Assembly: GCA_022315425.1 (NCBI GenBank)
Contig: JAIUPT010000042.1
Coordinates: forward strand, 1,860,001-1,924,000
DNA: 64,000 nucleotides
Direction: 5' to 3'
DNA from: Pseudevernia furfuracea
Taxonomy: Eukaryota > Ascomycota > Lecanoromycetes > Lecanorales > Parmeliaceae
Shown piece after piece: positions 1 through 12,000 of the stretch (the stretch's first letter is position 1; the number at the start of each line of letters is the position of its first letter). A program made the position numbers and the translations under genes. Under the pieces are notes generated by a model that saw only the letters and a program-made list of their open reading frames with translations, searched no databases and was not told the DNA's origin.

Positions 1-257
1 AGCAGTTAGTGTCGGCAAAGCGAACAGCTCGAAGCTTTTTGAGGATGCCTCATTTCGAGGAGCTTTTCATGGGAGTTTGCGGCTCGAGAAACACGTCCTG
101 CTAAGAAAGATGGGTGGGTGAGAAGCAGAAACGATCGTCTCGACCTTAGCAGCCTCCGGAAATGCTTAATTGTGTCATAAACACTTGTTTGGTTTCTTGA
201 AGACCCTCAGAGCCCATCTCAATAGTGTCTCTCTTGAGCGAGTCCGGGGGCAATGCC

Positions 258-1012
258 GGCCCCAAGATCCATCAGAGTCTGAACACTCATATCGAACATG
301 GGAAGCGATGGGGCTACCCTACCCACATCCTGCACCAAAACGTTATAGGCAGTGAAAATTAGCTAGATTCCTGTTTCAGCAAGCCCTCGTACATGCTATC
401 ACTTGTGATTTCCGAAATGGCTAAGCCCATCATAAACCCTCTTGTGCCATGGGCAACCTTTTTGCCTCCTGCCACCTCTGTTCCTGACATTCACTTCGTC
501 GGTGCCAAAGATTGGAACAGCTTCAACCCTGGAGTCTTTCCGATTCGCGTCAACGGATGGAGTGTGAAGATTGTTGACCCAGGTCTTTGCGCTCAAACAG
601 ATTCGGACAGAACCTCGAGTTCGGAAACAATGCCGACCAAGACGCGATGATATGGGTCGTGAACCGAACGGGATACCGTGAACATGTCATCCACCGACCC
701 ATCGAATGGTTCCAGGGCTACCGGGACCCAAGAGGTTTCCTCCGTAACGTGCAACCTGGGGACCTTCTGGTGCACTTTCCGGGGTGGAAGGACAAGAGAT
801 CCAAGTACATGGATGAGTATCTGGACAAATTGCGCAGCAACAAGTCGGAATGGCACATGGAGCTCCATGACACAAGCTATCCTGCCAGCGTTGACGCTTA
901 CTGGTCGAGGCTAAGAGATGCTTATGCGGCGTGGCAGAAAGCGGACACAGTCTTCCGGCACCATGGCCAGGTGGCTGAAGCAGCTGGAGATCCATCCTAC
1001 ATCAGTCGATGA
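258..1012 (+). pseudogene. Decayed GT34-like (GMA12/MNN10) glycosyltransferase
   Basis: Translated pieces match the galactosyl/mannosyltransferase GMA12/MNN10 pattern in order. HGKRWGYPTHIL and FSKPSYMLSLVISEMAKP lie at about 294-432, NPLVPWATFLPP at 436-471, KDWNSFNPGVFPIRV at 508-552, and NNADQDAM then NRTGYREHVI at 627-693. Family members carry a WxFWxDADT segment with the catalytic DxD just before NPxxPW. Here EMAKPI runs straight into NPLVPW, so that segment is deleted. An in-frame TAG at 360-362 sits where a Trp is usual. The frame changes at least once between about 555 and 605 before the downstream reading frame, which ends at 1012. Golgi glycosyltransferase activity is not expected. 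The 5' end is not defined and could begin before 258. TGG-to-TAG would fit RIP on the other strand, but a single site is weak evidence. Confidence 0.7.
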
Positions 1013-2061
1013 TGCGATAAACACCTTGGGCAGAACCCAGAACCGAGCTCCGGCGGGTGATCGAAGAAGAAGAAGAAGAAGAAGAAGCCTATAAGCCCAC
1101 GAAGCTTTTAGAGGCTCCGTTCAAGGTCATATCAGCGGTCCAGGCGGCCGAAGACCACACGGTTGGGAAAAGGCTGACAACCGGCAAGCGGGGAATGAAG
1201 GGGCAGGAAAGGAACACGCGGAAAAGGACCGAGCGGGAGAAGGAATAAGCTGGAAAGAAGAAAAGTAGAGAAGAAGACATGCAGGAGCCATACGCCATAC
1301 TTTGTGGCACAAGATATGACCGCGGAGAAGGACGAGGCCGCGAAGAAGCATGCTGCAGGGCGAGTCGCCGCTCTACACGGAGCTATTAATTTAGATAGGG
1401 TTTGCGAAGATCCTGAAGACGATTTGGAAGAATTAAATGAAGAACATTGAGATCCACGCTGGCTTCTAGATCATGCAGTAACTTCCCCATCATTCGACGA
1501 TGCTAACGTGTAGTACAGCGTCTGCTACTGGCTAATTTGGAAACGCTAATGTTCTGGCAGGGGACAATGACTCGGCGCGGGAGAACGCACAGAGGGATTG
1601 GGACAGAACGCGGCGGTTCCGTGCGATGGGCATTATCGACGCTTCATCATGGCGGCGCGGTGCAAATGGAGCCTAGCACTCACGTCGAGTCTCCCCCGCA
1701 TGACGGAGCTGGAGGCGGGGGTGGAATGAGTGCCGGCTCGAAGACGGAGGAGGTTGTGACTAGACGTGCCATCGGAGGGTATGATGCGCGAGATCTAGCC
1801 AGGTTTCGTAGTTCAATCCTCACTGGTAATGAATGGCATCTTGTTATTACGACGACGGAGGGTAATATGGAAATTGGATTTTGCTGTTACCTCAGGAAGT
1901 GCCTTCCAAACGGGTATACACTGCAATACAACAAGAGGTATAAGGCAATATTATTTGTTTGTGTGTAACAAGCAGAGGGCTTGCTCAGCAAGCCCTCAGT
2001 TGCCAACGAAGTATGACATGAAAATAGAAAAGAAAAAATGTATATCAAGACTTCCACTCAC
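1013..2061. other. Intergenic, no gene recognised; GAA microsatellite
   Basis: A (GAA)8 run lies at about 1063-1086. Short open frames here (for example 1537-1968) have no recognisable domain and low-complexity composition. I see nothing I can call as a gene. Confidence 0.5.
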
Positions 2062-2757
2062 CTAGTGGGCTACGATGGTCATATCCTGAGTATCCACCTG
2101 CAGACTATTCGCGTCCGCCATCTTCACGGCCTCACCATCAGCAGCCGACGGGGTCACACCCGCGACGCTGCCAGCATCGATATAGGCGTCGAAATCGGCC
2201 GTGACTTGGAAGAAATCAATCACGATCTGCGGGGCATTGGTATCACAGTAGACATGGCTCAGCTTACCGTCCGCACCCTGCTTGAGGTAGGTCGGATAAG
2301 CGAGTAAAGCTGCCTGATTGGTCGCGTGAGGCCAGGCCGCGTTGGCTTTGGCGAGTGTGTCCGGCTCTCCGGATAGGGAATTCCGGCCATCACTTAACTT
2401 GCGGTTGTCTGAGGGTCCGAGGGTGCCGTCGCTCATTCCCAGTTGGTAATCGGCATCATACCATGTCGATCCGGCCGTGGCGGCGAAATTCACCTCGTAT
2501 CTCGCTCCCCTGGTGGTTCCGGTCCAAGCTGTCAGGGCTCCGTTGAAACTGGGATCGAGACCGATGGTGGTGGTCTGGCCGGCGTTTACCGGGATGCCTG
2601 TGCCAAGTCCGCACATGGCTGTCTCGGGAAAAGTTCCGCTCGACACTTCCACCATGTAGCAGATGTTCTTAGAACCGGCGTTGTGGAAGGTAATTGAGCT
2701 GGCGGAGGCCGTTGCCAGAACGGCGGCCAGAGTGGCGAGGGTGCGGAATGAGAGCAT
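2062..2757 (-). CDS. Secreted thaumatin/DNase1-like protein
   Basis: Uninterrupted 231-codon frame starting with ATG at 2757. Residues 1-19 form a signal peptide ending ATASAS, followed by SITFHNAG, a typical first beta strand of small fungal secreted thaumatin-fold/DNase1-like proteins. The mature part has only three cysteines (in NICY, AMCG and VYCD), far fewer than the 16 of plant thaumatins, so it is at best a distant relative. The tail contains a DFFQVTADFDAYIDAG stretch and ends without a membrane anchor. A TATATA element lies about 40 nt upstream of the ATG (2797-2803 on the + strand). A secreted cell-wall or extracellular role is inferred from the signal peptide only. No enzymatic residues can be named. 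Confidence 0.75.
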   Translation of the reverse strand: MLSFRTLATLAAVLATASASSITFHNAGSKNICYMVEVSSGTFPETAMCGLGTGIPVNAGQTTTIGLDPSFNGALTAWTGTTRGARYEVNFAATAGSTWYDADYQLGMSDGTLGPSDNRKLSDGRNSLSGEPDTLAKANAAWPHATNQAALLAYPTYLKQGADGKLSHVYCDTNAPQIVIDFFQVTADFDAYIDAGSVAGVTPSAADGEAVKMADANSLQVDTQDMTIVAH

Positions 2758-2796
2758 CTTTGTTGCTGTCTGTGATCTGTGATTTGTGTCTTGTAT

Positions 2797-2803
2797 ATAT
2801 AGG
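2797..2803 (-). promoter_or_regulatory. TATA-like box of the secreted protein gene
   Basis: A TATATA run lies about 40 nt upstream of the ATG at 2757 on the minus strand. The position is short for a full fungal 5' UTR, so it is only a candidate. Confidence 0.3.
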
Positions 2804-3371
2804 ATTTGAAGGGTGATGATGTCAAATTGTTGGATGTGATGCTAAGGGGCTGAAGAACCAGCGGCGAAGGGTTTAAATATGGCGGCAAAATTACAAAGAG
2901 GTACGGAATCTATGAAAAGCAATGTGTGCCTTCGTGCACACAAGGCAGGCAGGCAAAAGAACATTGGCATGGCGGCGAACACAAAGGTTCACATGTGATT
3001 AACAGCATCGAATTTGCCATCATAGGATATGTTCTGGACGGAAACAATGGACAAAGATCACCCGACGCGAAACTGTCGTCATTAAAAGACATGTATTAGA
3101 GGGACAACAATGTACAAAGAAGTTTGAGGGTGAGAGCCTTTGTTCGGAACAAAGGCAGCGAGTCGACTGAAAGGAAACCGGGTTATTCTGTTTGATAAGG
3201 GAAATTCGACATTCTCACATACTTAGCCATCTCAGGTCCCATCTGATAACGTACCATATCCATTTCTCTTCTCTATACGATCTTTTAGCAACCTTACTAC
3301 GTTTCCAACTTTCCCGAGCTCCAAAAAGGTAGAAAACCTCCCCCAAATAATCAACCAACCACCAAGATAAA
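2804..3371. other. Divergent intergenic region
   Basis: Lies between the secreted-protein gene (-) and the first MGC small protein (+), so it should hold both promoters. I see no coding potential or clear repeat in it. Confidence 0.4.
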
Positions 3372-3827
3372 ATGGGCTGCGCACCTTCCCGTCCCTCCCC
3401 CGTCCCCCAGTCACGAAGACAGAACGATAAGCCGCGAAAGCAGAACGCTAGCCGCTTATCCCGGCCATTTGACTCGAGCCTTCCTCTGCACAAAGCTAGC
3501 CGCTTATCTCGCCCGTTTGACCCAAACATTCCTCTATACGCACCCCAGCCTGAACGACGGCCTGCTAAATCTGATAAGTATGGGGATGCCTACGCGCAGC
3601 TGACCGCCCGCAGCAACCCAAATCGCACACAGACGCCACGCAAGGATCAGAAGCCTGTTGATCCAGCAAGGTATGCTGATGCATACGCGCAGCTGACCGG
3701 CGGCAGCGAACAGAAGTGTGGGCAGATGCCGCGTAAGGATCAGAAGGTGCAGTATGTCCAGGGCCACAGAGTCAAGAATCAAGCGGCGAAAGGATTTAAA
3801 GGGGACACGTTGTACTTTTCGAGTTAG
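3372..3827 (+). CDS. Small repeat protein with MGC acylation motif (paralogue A)
   Basis: Single-exon 151-codon frame; the ATG follows an A-rich AAGATAAA context. It begins MGCAPS: Gly2 fits N-myristoylation and Cys3 fits S-palmitoylation, so membrane anchoring from the cytosolic side is likely. There are two internal repeat pairs. A-S-R-L-S-R-P-F-D occurs at residues 26-34 and 42-50. (K/R)Y(G/A)DAYAQLT occurs at 69-78 and 100-109, each followed about 11 residues later by PRKDQK (89-94, 120-125). The protein is strongly basic, rich in Pro and Gln, and has no transmembrane segment. I do not recognise a family. The next gene also begins MGC and carries one copy of the AYA motif, so the two look like diverged paralogues. 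Function unknown; a membrane-bound adaptor or signalling protein is speculation. Confidence 0.6.
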   Translation: MGCAPSRPSPVPQSRRQNDKPRKQNASRLSRPFDSSLPLHKASRLSRPFDPNIPLYAPQPERRPAKSDKYGDAYAQLTARSNPNRTQTPRKDQKPVDPARYADAYAQLTGGSEQKCGQMPRKDQKVQYVQGHRVKNQAAKGFKGDTLYFSS

Positions 3828-4551
3828 TGAACCCATGCAGTAATCTTTAGCTTCGATATCGCGTTCATGATTCTTCAATGACACTTAGCCATGCTCAATC
3901 TTAATCGCATCATTTCATATCCTCCGTATCAACGTGACTGTTATCGTAGCATCCGTTATCAAGCCATTCGGTAAAGCAAGCGATAACCCTATCAAGTCTA
4001 GCAAGTCAAAAAAGTCACAGTCTTGAGTGCTGGCCTGAATTGATATTTGCACGTTCCAAGGACATCTAGTAGAACAATTTGGCAATCTAAAGATTCCAGG
4101 TAGACCGCTTCATGGATACAAGACCTCTCATTTTGTGCTAGCATGTCAAGATTCGGCACGGTCATACCACTACGACTGCCAATTTGTCTGGAAACGCGCC
4201 TGGGATGACCAGATCCCTGGTTCTTCTCTTTCATCGTGAGACAAGGGGAGCTAAGGAAAATAAAGAAACAACGGACAAACTATCCACAAAGCCTCCATAA
4301 CGGAACGAAAAAGAGCAGCAACAATAGACTTGTCTCATAAAGAAACATCACAACAATGGTATCAAATCCTGAGCACTCGTATATACTGCCCGCCTCTGCA
4401 CTTTCAATGCTCATGCTAGATATCGCTCTTGCAACCTCGTCTCGCTTTAACGATACTCACAACCTACCCAAGCCGAGAGCGTCGCAACAATATACACTGT
4501 CGTTCCATCATACCGGCAATCAATTCACAAACCAGGGTCACACGTAATACA
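3828..4551. other. Intergenic between the two MGC genes
   Basis: No coding potential beyond short chance frames. It should hold the terminator of the first MGC gene and the promoter of the second. Confidence 0.4.
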
Positions 4552-4950
4552 ATGGGCTGCATCACCTCTCGGCCCGTTCGAACCATGGCCAAGCTCAGAT
4601 CCCTAGCCGTTCGAATCGTTGTCTGGCTCGGAGCTCGACTAATCGAGATTATATCCTGGCTTCAAGATTGCATACCCTCCCATCCTGTCAAAACCTACCC
4701 CACACTCTCAGAGCCAGGTCCGCGCATACCGATGGAAACCCCTCCTGTTGCGAAGTATCTTTGTGAGGACCAAATCGATCGATACGACTGGGCGTACGCA
4801 GAAATGAGCCTTCCAAAGAGTGAAAGAATGAGAAGGCAGTCTGCTCCCGAGTCACCCACGCCGAGCAGCGTCAACAGCGATATGCCTGCGGTCGATGTGG
4901 ATAATGGCGAGAGGTTGGGTTTGAATGGCGCTCCTTTTCTATATTTATGA
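4552..4950 (+). CDS. Small MGC-starting protein with hydrophobic helix (paralogue B)
   Basis: 132-codon frame. I chose the internal ATG at 4552 over an upstream in-frame one at 4429 because it gives MGCITSRP, parallel to MGCAPSRP of the upstream neighbour; the upstream extension looks like 5' UTR. Gly2/Cys3 again fit dual acylation. Residues about 14-38 form a hydrophobic, amphipathic stretch with interspersed Arg, likely membrane-associated. RYDWAYAEMS at 77-86 matches the (K/R)YxDAYAQLT repeat of the neighbour. The C-terminal third is Ser/Pro-rich and acidic, so probably disordered. It ends 725 bp beyond the start of its own upstream intergenic gap, in the same direction as the first MGC gene. 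I recognise no named family. Pairing by tandem duplication is inferred from the shared start and motif. Confidence 0.55.
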   Translation: MGCITSRPVRTMAKLRSLAVRIVVWLGARLIEIISWLQDCIPSHPVKTYPTLSEPGPRIPMETPPVAKYLCEDQIDRYDWAYAEMSLPKSERMRRQSAPESPTPSSVNSDMPAVDVDNGERLGLNGAPFLYL

Positions 4951-6010
4951 CCTTTGGTCAAAGACTCTCGAGGCTCTGTCAAGTCCCTCAAGATGGATCA
5001 AGTTAATGGGTTCGGTTAACTACCTCGGTAGTGTGGTTCTTACTACACGGGTTGCAAGTCCTCCTGCAGGAGGGTTCAATAGTAAACAATTAAAGACATG
5101 GAGATTCGTGCAAGCCCATCGTGATCTGAGCATACACGAGCCTTTGTACTCTACACATGATCCCTCCCGTAGTAATGAGGACTGCCCAAGGGTCACTGTG
5201 ATGAACTGAGTCAAGCGTAAGTGTTTGAGTAAGGCGTGTGAGATTTCCAGATGAACAATTGCAAGAACGTTCGGTAAGATAAGTAAGGTAGTGAGGAGTT
5301 GGGACTGGAGAGCACACGGCCTTCCCTCGGACCTAAAAGCCGCAGCTAGCTAGCTCCTTCCAGAGTAGCGGCTCAGAATTACCTTACCTTACCTTCAGAC
5401 TTCTGTCGACACCTGGTACTCTACTGGTGCTAGCACTGGAGGTCCGAGCGGCGAGGTCTAGTGATAATTTGCTCGGAAGAAATGTTTTTCCGACCCGTCA
5501 GCCAAGAAAGTCTGAGTACAGGTACTCACTAAAACTTTGAAGTCCTCCTACTCCTAGGTACATATAAAGCACTAGCGGATACGTGAGGCGACAAGGCATA
5601 TCATGCATTGGCTTCGAAGCCTCCCTTGGAACTCCCTTGGATGCTTGTAGTTAACCAATCACTTAGAGAAGTTTCTTAAAAGGCAAGTATCGTGAGGATG
5701 CCATGATTGTGATAAAGACATGGTGAGAATGTAGGGTGCATAGCTTGCTTAGGCTCTGTTTGCTCTCTGGTTCGGTCGAATTCCGTCTTCATCATGGTTG
5801 GTGTAACATTAGAGTAGTGATAGGTAGCGGCTTGTTGCATGATTTCCCTAAAAACAGTGTCTCGGCTTCAGCCTCGTGAAGCGAAAGTGATGCGTTCCCC
5901 ATCTTCTGTCGATTTCCTTCCCTCCCCCTCCTTTTCCCCACAGCACTGCCTTCATTGCCCCCCACGATTACTCAAAATTAATAGATTCAAACACAGCTGC
6001 ATCCTTGAAA
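4951..6010. other. Intergenic, upstream of the ZNFX1-like helicase
   Basis: About 1 kb with no convincing gene. It contains CCTTACC direct repeats near 5383-5395 and CT-rich pyrimidine tracts just before the helicase ATG (about 5915-5970), common in fungal promoters and 5' UTRs. Confidence 0.4.
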
Positions 6011-9000
6011 ATGGCCTCTCTGTGGCGAAGAGGATCCGGGGGAGGCAGAGGAGGCCGCGGAGGCAGACGGGGCAGAGGACAGCCGATTTGTCACTTTTTC
6101 CAACAAGGCTCTTGCAGGCACGGTGCAAGCTGCCTCTACTCTCACGACTTATCCAGGGGCTCAGATAGTCCTGGTGAGCGACCAGAAGAAACGCCCGAAC
6201 AACAACAAGCCAAAGCGGACTACGTTTCCTGGAAAAGGCTCATCAAAAATGCACCCAGACCCAATGATCTCAAGACGATTGAAAAGCTTTGGAGTGGCGC
6301 TGTTATAATTCTCGACGGAGATGATCGAGATTGGAAGCAGATGCTGCCCCGCGACCTCGATGATGATGAACATTACGGTCGAGATCACATAGAGACACTT
6401 TTGGGCATGAAAGCACACGCTCATGGCCACAGCACATTCCTTACCCTGACCCGGCCCTTTCTTTTGGTCATCACACATCAGGCATTGCTGGGATGCTTAT
6501 CCGTCGACACTGCCGTCGGTGGCTTGTACAACTTCATCAGTGGAACCAATGGATCCCGAGCAATCCCTTTCTTCCAGTTGCTCAGCTCCAGCCTTGAGCA
6601 AAGTATCAATTCGGCAACCCCTGGTCCGAAACCGATCCTTGAAACGACTCTCATCGCAATGCTAAGAGCCCTACAGGAGCTGCTCAGAAGAGAGAAGCGA
6701 GCTGCGTTCCATGATGATCTGCCGGGTTTAATCAACTCGATAGAGGACCTTGTAGGTGCCGCTGGCATTGATACACATTCTATAGCCTTTCAAGTCTTAC
6801 GCAATAGCATTGGGGAGCTACGTGGAATAATAGGCCGCGCGACTGGTCTGCTGCAACAGGAGAGAGAGCCACAAGTGGATGGCGTCTCAACTAATGTCGT
6901 GACCTCCACATATCCTCGGGACATTGTTGTACCACAAGATCGCCATGACAACGACAAAGCGGACATCACAAAGATCAAAATCCTCCCCACTGAGGACGAA
7001 ATTCGAAGCGACCATGCGGAGTTTTTGCCGTCTACTGACCGAGACCAACCTCATTTTCTCGCAGATCAAGCTGAGCGGCACCTTGATACACACTTCCGTC
7101 TTCTCAGACACGATGTCCTCGGTGAAATGAGCGAGGCAATCGGCGGTATGATGGTCGCACTTGAGGCCGATCCAAAGAATTTCGAAAACCCAAAGCTGAA
7201 TCTCGGCAACACTCGAGCCTACGTGAATCTTCAAGCGCACATCAGTTACGTGTCTTTTGAACGTCACCGAGGCTTGGAGGTCCAGATCTCCTTCTTGCAG
7301 CCGTTCTCCCTACGCAAGAAGTCGTCAAGTGAAAGGCGCCGATGGTGGGAAGAGACGAAGCGCTTGGAGGAGGGCATCCTACTCGTCTTTCTCTTTGTGG
7401 AACAGGCAAAATCATCACTGCTGTTCTTTACAGTGAGCCAGAAATGTACCGACGCCAACAAGGACTATGGACTTAGTAGCTCGAAGACTCACCTGGCAAC
7501 TATCACTGCAAAGCTTGCTACACGGAATCAGAGTGACTTAGAAACGCTGATTCGGTTGAGCTCTTCGGACACGCGGGGAATTTTGGCTGAGCTTCCTGGT
7601 GCCCTACCTGCCACTTTTGTCCCAATCTTGGAGAGTATCCAGAACATGCAGCGCTTGAGCCGGTTGCCATTCCGCCAGTGGATCCTACCTGATCGCGTTG
7701 CTACCAACGATAACGGATCAAAATCATTCGACGTGCCACCGCCGCTATACACCCGATCTCCAGGCTTTAATTTCCCGCTAAAACCAATTCTGAAGAATGC
7801 TGGCGATGAATTCTCCATAGATCCAAGGTCACCACCGGATGACATCAATACCATCGACGAGCTAGAAAGGAGAACCACCCTTGATCGTGGACAATGTCAA
7901 GCTCTGGTTGCGGCCCTGACGCGTGAATTTGTTTTCATCCAAGGCCCGCCTGGGACTGGGAAATCTTATCTCGGTGTCCAGCTTATGAGAGTGCTACTGG
8001 CCTGCAAGATGAAAGCTGATCTAGGACCGGTGCTTGTCGTGTAAGTCGTCCAGTCCATCCTTCTAGCTTGACTGACTATTGGCAAAGCTGCTATACAAAT
8101 CATGCTTTGGACCAATTCTTGGAACACCTCATCGAGGTCGGCATTGAAAAGATTGTTCGAATTGGAGGCCAGAGCAAGTCAACCATCCTCGAAGGCAAGA
8201 ATCTGCGATTGGTGTCCAAGGGCGAGTGTAAAACAAAGTTTGAGGGCTACTCCGTCGCAATGGCTATGCAAGCACGCGAGACTCACGAGAAGAATATTAA
8301 AAAGATTCTGGGCGCGTTGCATGGTTCCCAAAAACGAAGAGACTGGGTCAACATCAAAGCCTATCTGTCAAGCATGTACCCTCGCATACACCGCCAATTT
8401 GATCGGGTTGATGAGAATGGATTCAAAACTGTTGGTGACGAACCATTTGACAATTGGGCAAGAGAAAAGCCCTCGGAACAGTCAGACAGCGCCTCAACAG
8501 AGCCGATAGAACAGCTTCTAGCCCAGGCAACGGCAAACGTCTATTCCGTCTCGGCGCATGATAGAAAGCGACTGGTGGCATATTGGGTCAAAAACATCCG
8601 GGACGAAAAGTCAAATGAGCTCTTTGATGAGGTTAAGGCTGCCGACGCGTCTCGACAGCAATCGATTAACGTGTACGATGAAGTGGATCGGAGAGTACTT
8701 CAGACTGCAGATGTCATAGGACTTACAACGTCAGGCCTGGCAAAAAGGATCGCAGCTCTTCAGCATGTCAGGTGTAAAATCGTCATCTGTGAGGAAGCAG
8801 GCGAAGTCATGGAACCACATATGCTGTCGGCGTTGCTCCCTAGCGTGGAGCACTTCATCCAGATTGGGGATCATCAGCAATTACGACCCCAGATCAACAA
8901 CTACAACTTGTCGTTGGAGAGTCAGCAAGGCTTACTGTACCAGCTAGATCGGAGTCAGTTCGAGCGGCTATCGGCCGGCGAATTAGGGAGACCCAAATTC

Positions 9001-12000
9001 CCAGTAGCCCAATTGAACGTTCAGAGACGTATGCGTCCCCAGATTTCGACACTGATTAGAGAGACGATCTATCCTCGCTTGTTGGATCATGACACTACGA
9101 AAATATTGCCAGACGTTGTCGGTATGCGCAAGAACGTCTTTTGGCTCGACCATGACAACTTCGAAGAAGGCGCACGACCGGACCAGCAGCAAAAATCCCA
9201 GAGCAACCTTTGGGAAGTGGATATGACACACGCCCTCGTCAGACATATCGTGCGGCAAGGTACCTACAGCAGTACGGATATTGCGGTATTGACTCCATAT
9301 ACGGGACAGCTTAAGAGGTTACGTGCCAAAATGCGGGACGACTTCGAAATTGTCCTCAGCGAACGTGATGAAGAGACGCTCGTGAAGGAGGGATTTCACA
9401 CAGAGGAAGATTTTTCAGAGACCGACCAGACGAAGGGTCAACTGAACGCTGGGATGAAGCCCCTAGAAAAGAGAAAAATGAGCGAGCTTCTGCGCATAGC
9501 AACCGTCGATAATTTCCAAGGCGAAGAGGCCAAGGTTGTCATCGTGTCACTGGTCAGAAGCAACAAGGAAAGAAAGGTCGGATTCCTCAAGACAACCAAT
9601 CGTATTAACGTTCTACTTAGTCGTGCTCAGCATGGAATGTACCTGATCGGCAATACTGATACTTACTCCAATATACCGATGTGGGCCCACGTCCATAATA
9701 TGTTGCAAGGAACAGACTCAGTTGGCAAGACTCTTGGCCTTTGCTGCCCCCGGCACACGGAGACAGAGATTCAAGTCTTACGACCTGAAGACTTTACTAG
9801 GCTGAGCCCAGAAGGGGGATGTCAACTCGCATGCGATCGCCGCCTTGCCGATTGCGGCCATCGGTGCCAAGCAAGATGCCATTCCGAGAGCATGCATCAA
9901 GTCTTCTCATGCCCACAACCATGTGAGCGACTTCACAACCCTTGCCATCATGAGTGCCAGAAGCAGACCTGCGGCGAGGACTGCGGTCCATGCCTTGTCA
10001 GCATAGACGACGTGAAACTCTTGTGCGATCACACAAAAGACAACGTTCCTTGCTACTTGACCCAGGATCTGAGCAAGGTTCGATGTACCGTCCCCGTACA
10101 AAAGCATGTTCCAGAGTGCAACCATGCCGTAGAGGTACCGTGCTCTCGGGATGTGACATCATTCCACTTTAGCTGCCCGACTGCTTGCAATGCAGCGCTC
10201 GCATGCGGGCACCCCTGCCCTGGGACTTGTTCACGTTGCCATCAGAAGAACGCCATCGACCAGCCTGTCGTCAAACACTTGTCGTGTTCAAAGATCTGCG
10301 GCCGGCGGTTTCCAACCTGCAATCATACCTGTCCCAGACCTTGTCACGACGGCAAAGAGTGCGGTCTTTGCCAATCACCATGTGAAGTTCGCTGCGCTCA
10401 CTCTCGATGTACTCTGCGCTGTTTCGAGCCCTGTGCGCCATGTGTTGAGAACTGCACATGGTCTTGCGAACACAAAGGGGATTGCGGTATGCCGTGCGCC
10501 GCACCGTGTGGCCGTCTTCCGTGTGACCAACGCTGCTCTAGACCTCTATCTTGCGCACACCAGTGTCCTGGGATCTGCGGCGAAGAATGCCCTGAAGGCT
10601 ACTGTCAAAATTGTTCAGATCGAAAGGACGCCCGTGTAGATGTGCTCGAAATGAAAACATACGGCGAGATTGATCTCGACGAGAGGCCTATAATCGTTCT
10701 TGGATGCGGTCACTTTTTCACTGCTGAAACGCTTGATGGACTTGTGGGGATGACTGAAGTGTATGTACAAGATGGCTACGGCGAATTCACTGGGATTCGA
10801 GGTGCCTCTGCTGCTCTAGCACGGTCTATTCCCCGTTGCCCGGATTGCCAATGCCCTGTCAGACAGCACTGCGCAAAACGCTTCAATCGGGTCATCAACA
10901 AAGCCGTTATCGACGAGATGTCGAAACGCTTCCTCGTAAAGGGCCAAACGGATCTTCGAGATCTGGAACGGCAGGTCGTAGAATTAGGGCTTAAATTAGC
11001 TAACTCCAGGAAAGATATCTTCGAGGATCTTCGCCGGGCAGCAACTCACCAGTCGGGGAAGATTACCCCTGCCTTTGCAGCGAACGTCACTCAGCAGGTG
11101 AAAGAACGACATACCAAAGCCACGGAGGTCGAAAAGGCCATCCGGAGCTTCCTCAACAAAGTCGCCGACAAGCATCAGCCCGCCCAGAAGCTCCATGATG
11201 CTACAGTCAACGCCATGAGACGAAGATCTGTGGACGAAATGATGACCAACATGAACATGGCTAATTCCATCCCACCCGTTACACGAGATCGTCAGATCAC
11301 CCTTGGTGGACGCGGAGCCCAGCTGCGAGCAGACAGCATCATAATCGAGGACCGTCTCCTCATAACTCGAGTTCTGAAATCGACGTCTGCGGAAGCCTCG
11401 ATCAGATCGCCAGGAAGCGCTCCCGAACAGCAGGTCCAGCCATTCTTCAAAGGCTGCAAGGACTTCATCGAGGACTGCGGCAGAGAGAATCTACCCAAGC
11501 TCGGCGTGGAAACTTCTCTCTGCTACGCAGACACCGCACGCTCGTACGACTCTTACTGCCGCGCCACTAACAATGATAACGTCAAGCACGCCTCGGAGCA
11601 AGTCCAGTCCGCGAAGGAACTGTTGGGGAAAGCCAAAGACCAATGTGCGCTAGGGTTCCAGAACGCGGACGCTTTACGCGAAGCGGCCGAAAAGTCCCTC
11701 AAGCTGCTGGGCCGGGAATGGTACGAGGAGGTCACCGCGGAGGAGATTGCCGCTGTCAAGAAGGCGATGGTCAGTGGTTCTGGAGGCATCGCTACACATT
11801 CCGGCCACTGGTACAATTGCGCTAATGGCCATCCGGTGAGTTCCATCATGCGGGGCGCTTTCCACTTGTTCACTGTCTGGAGCCTTTCCTTGACTAACCC
11901 GTGTCGTGCGCGTAGTTCGCGATTGGAGACTGTGGCATGCCGATGCAGCAGGCCCGGTGTCCGGAATGCGGAGCCCCTGTCGGCGGACAGAACCATCAGG

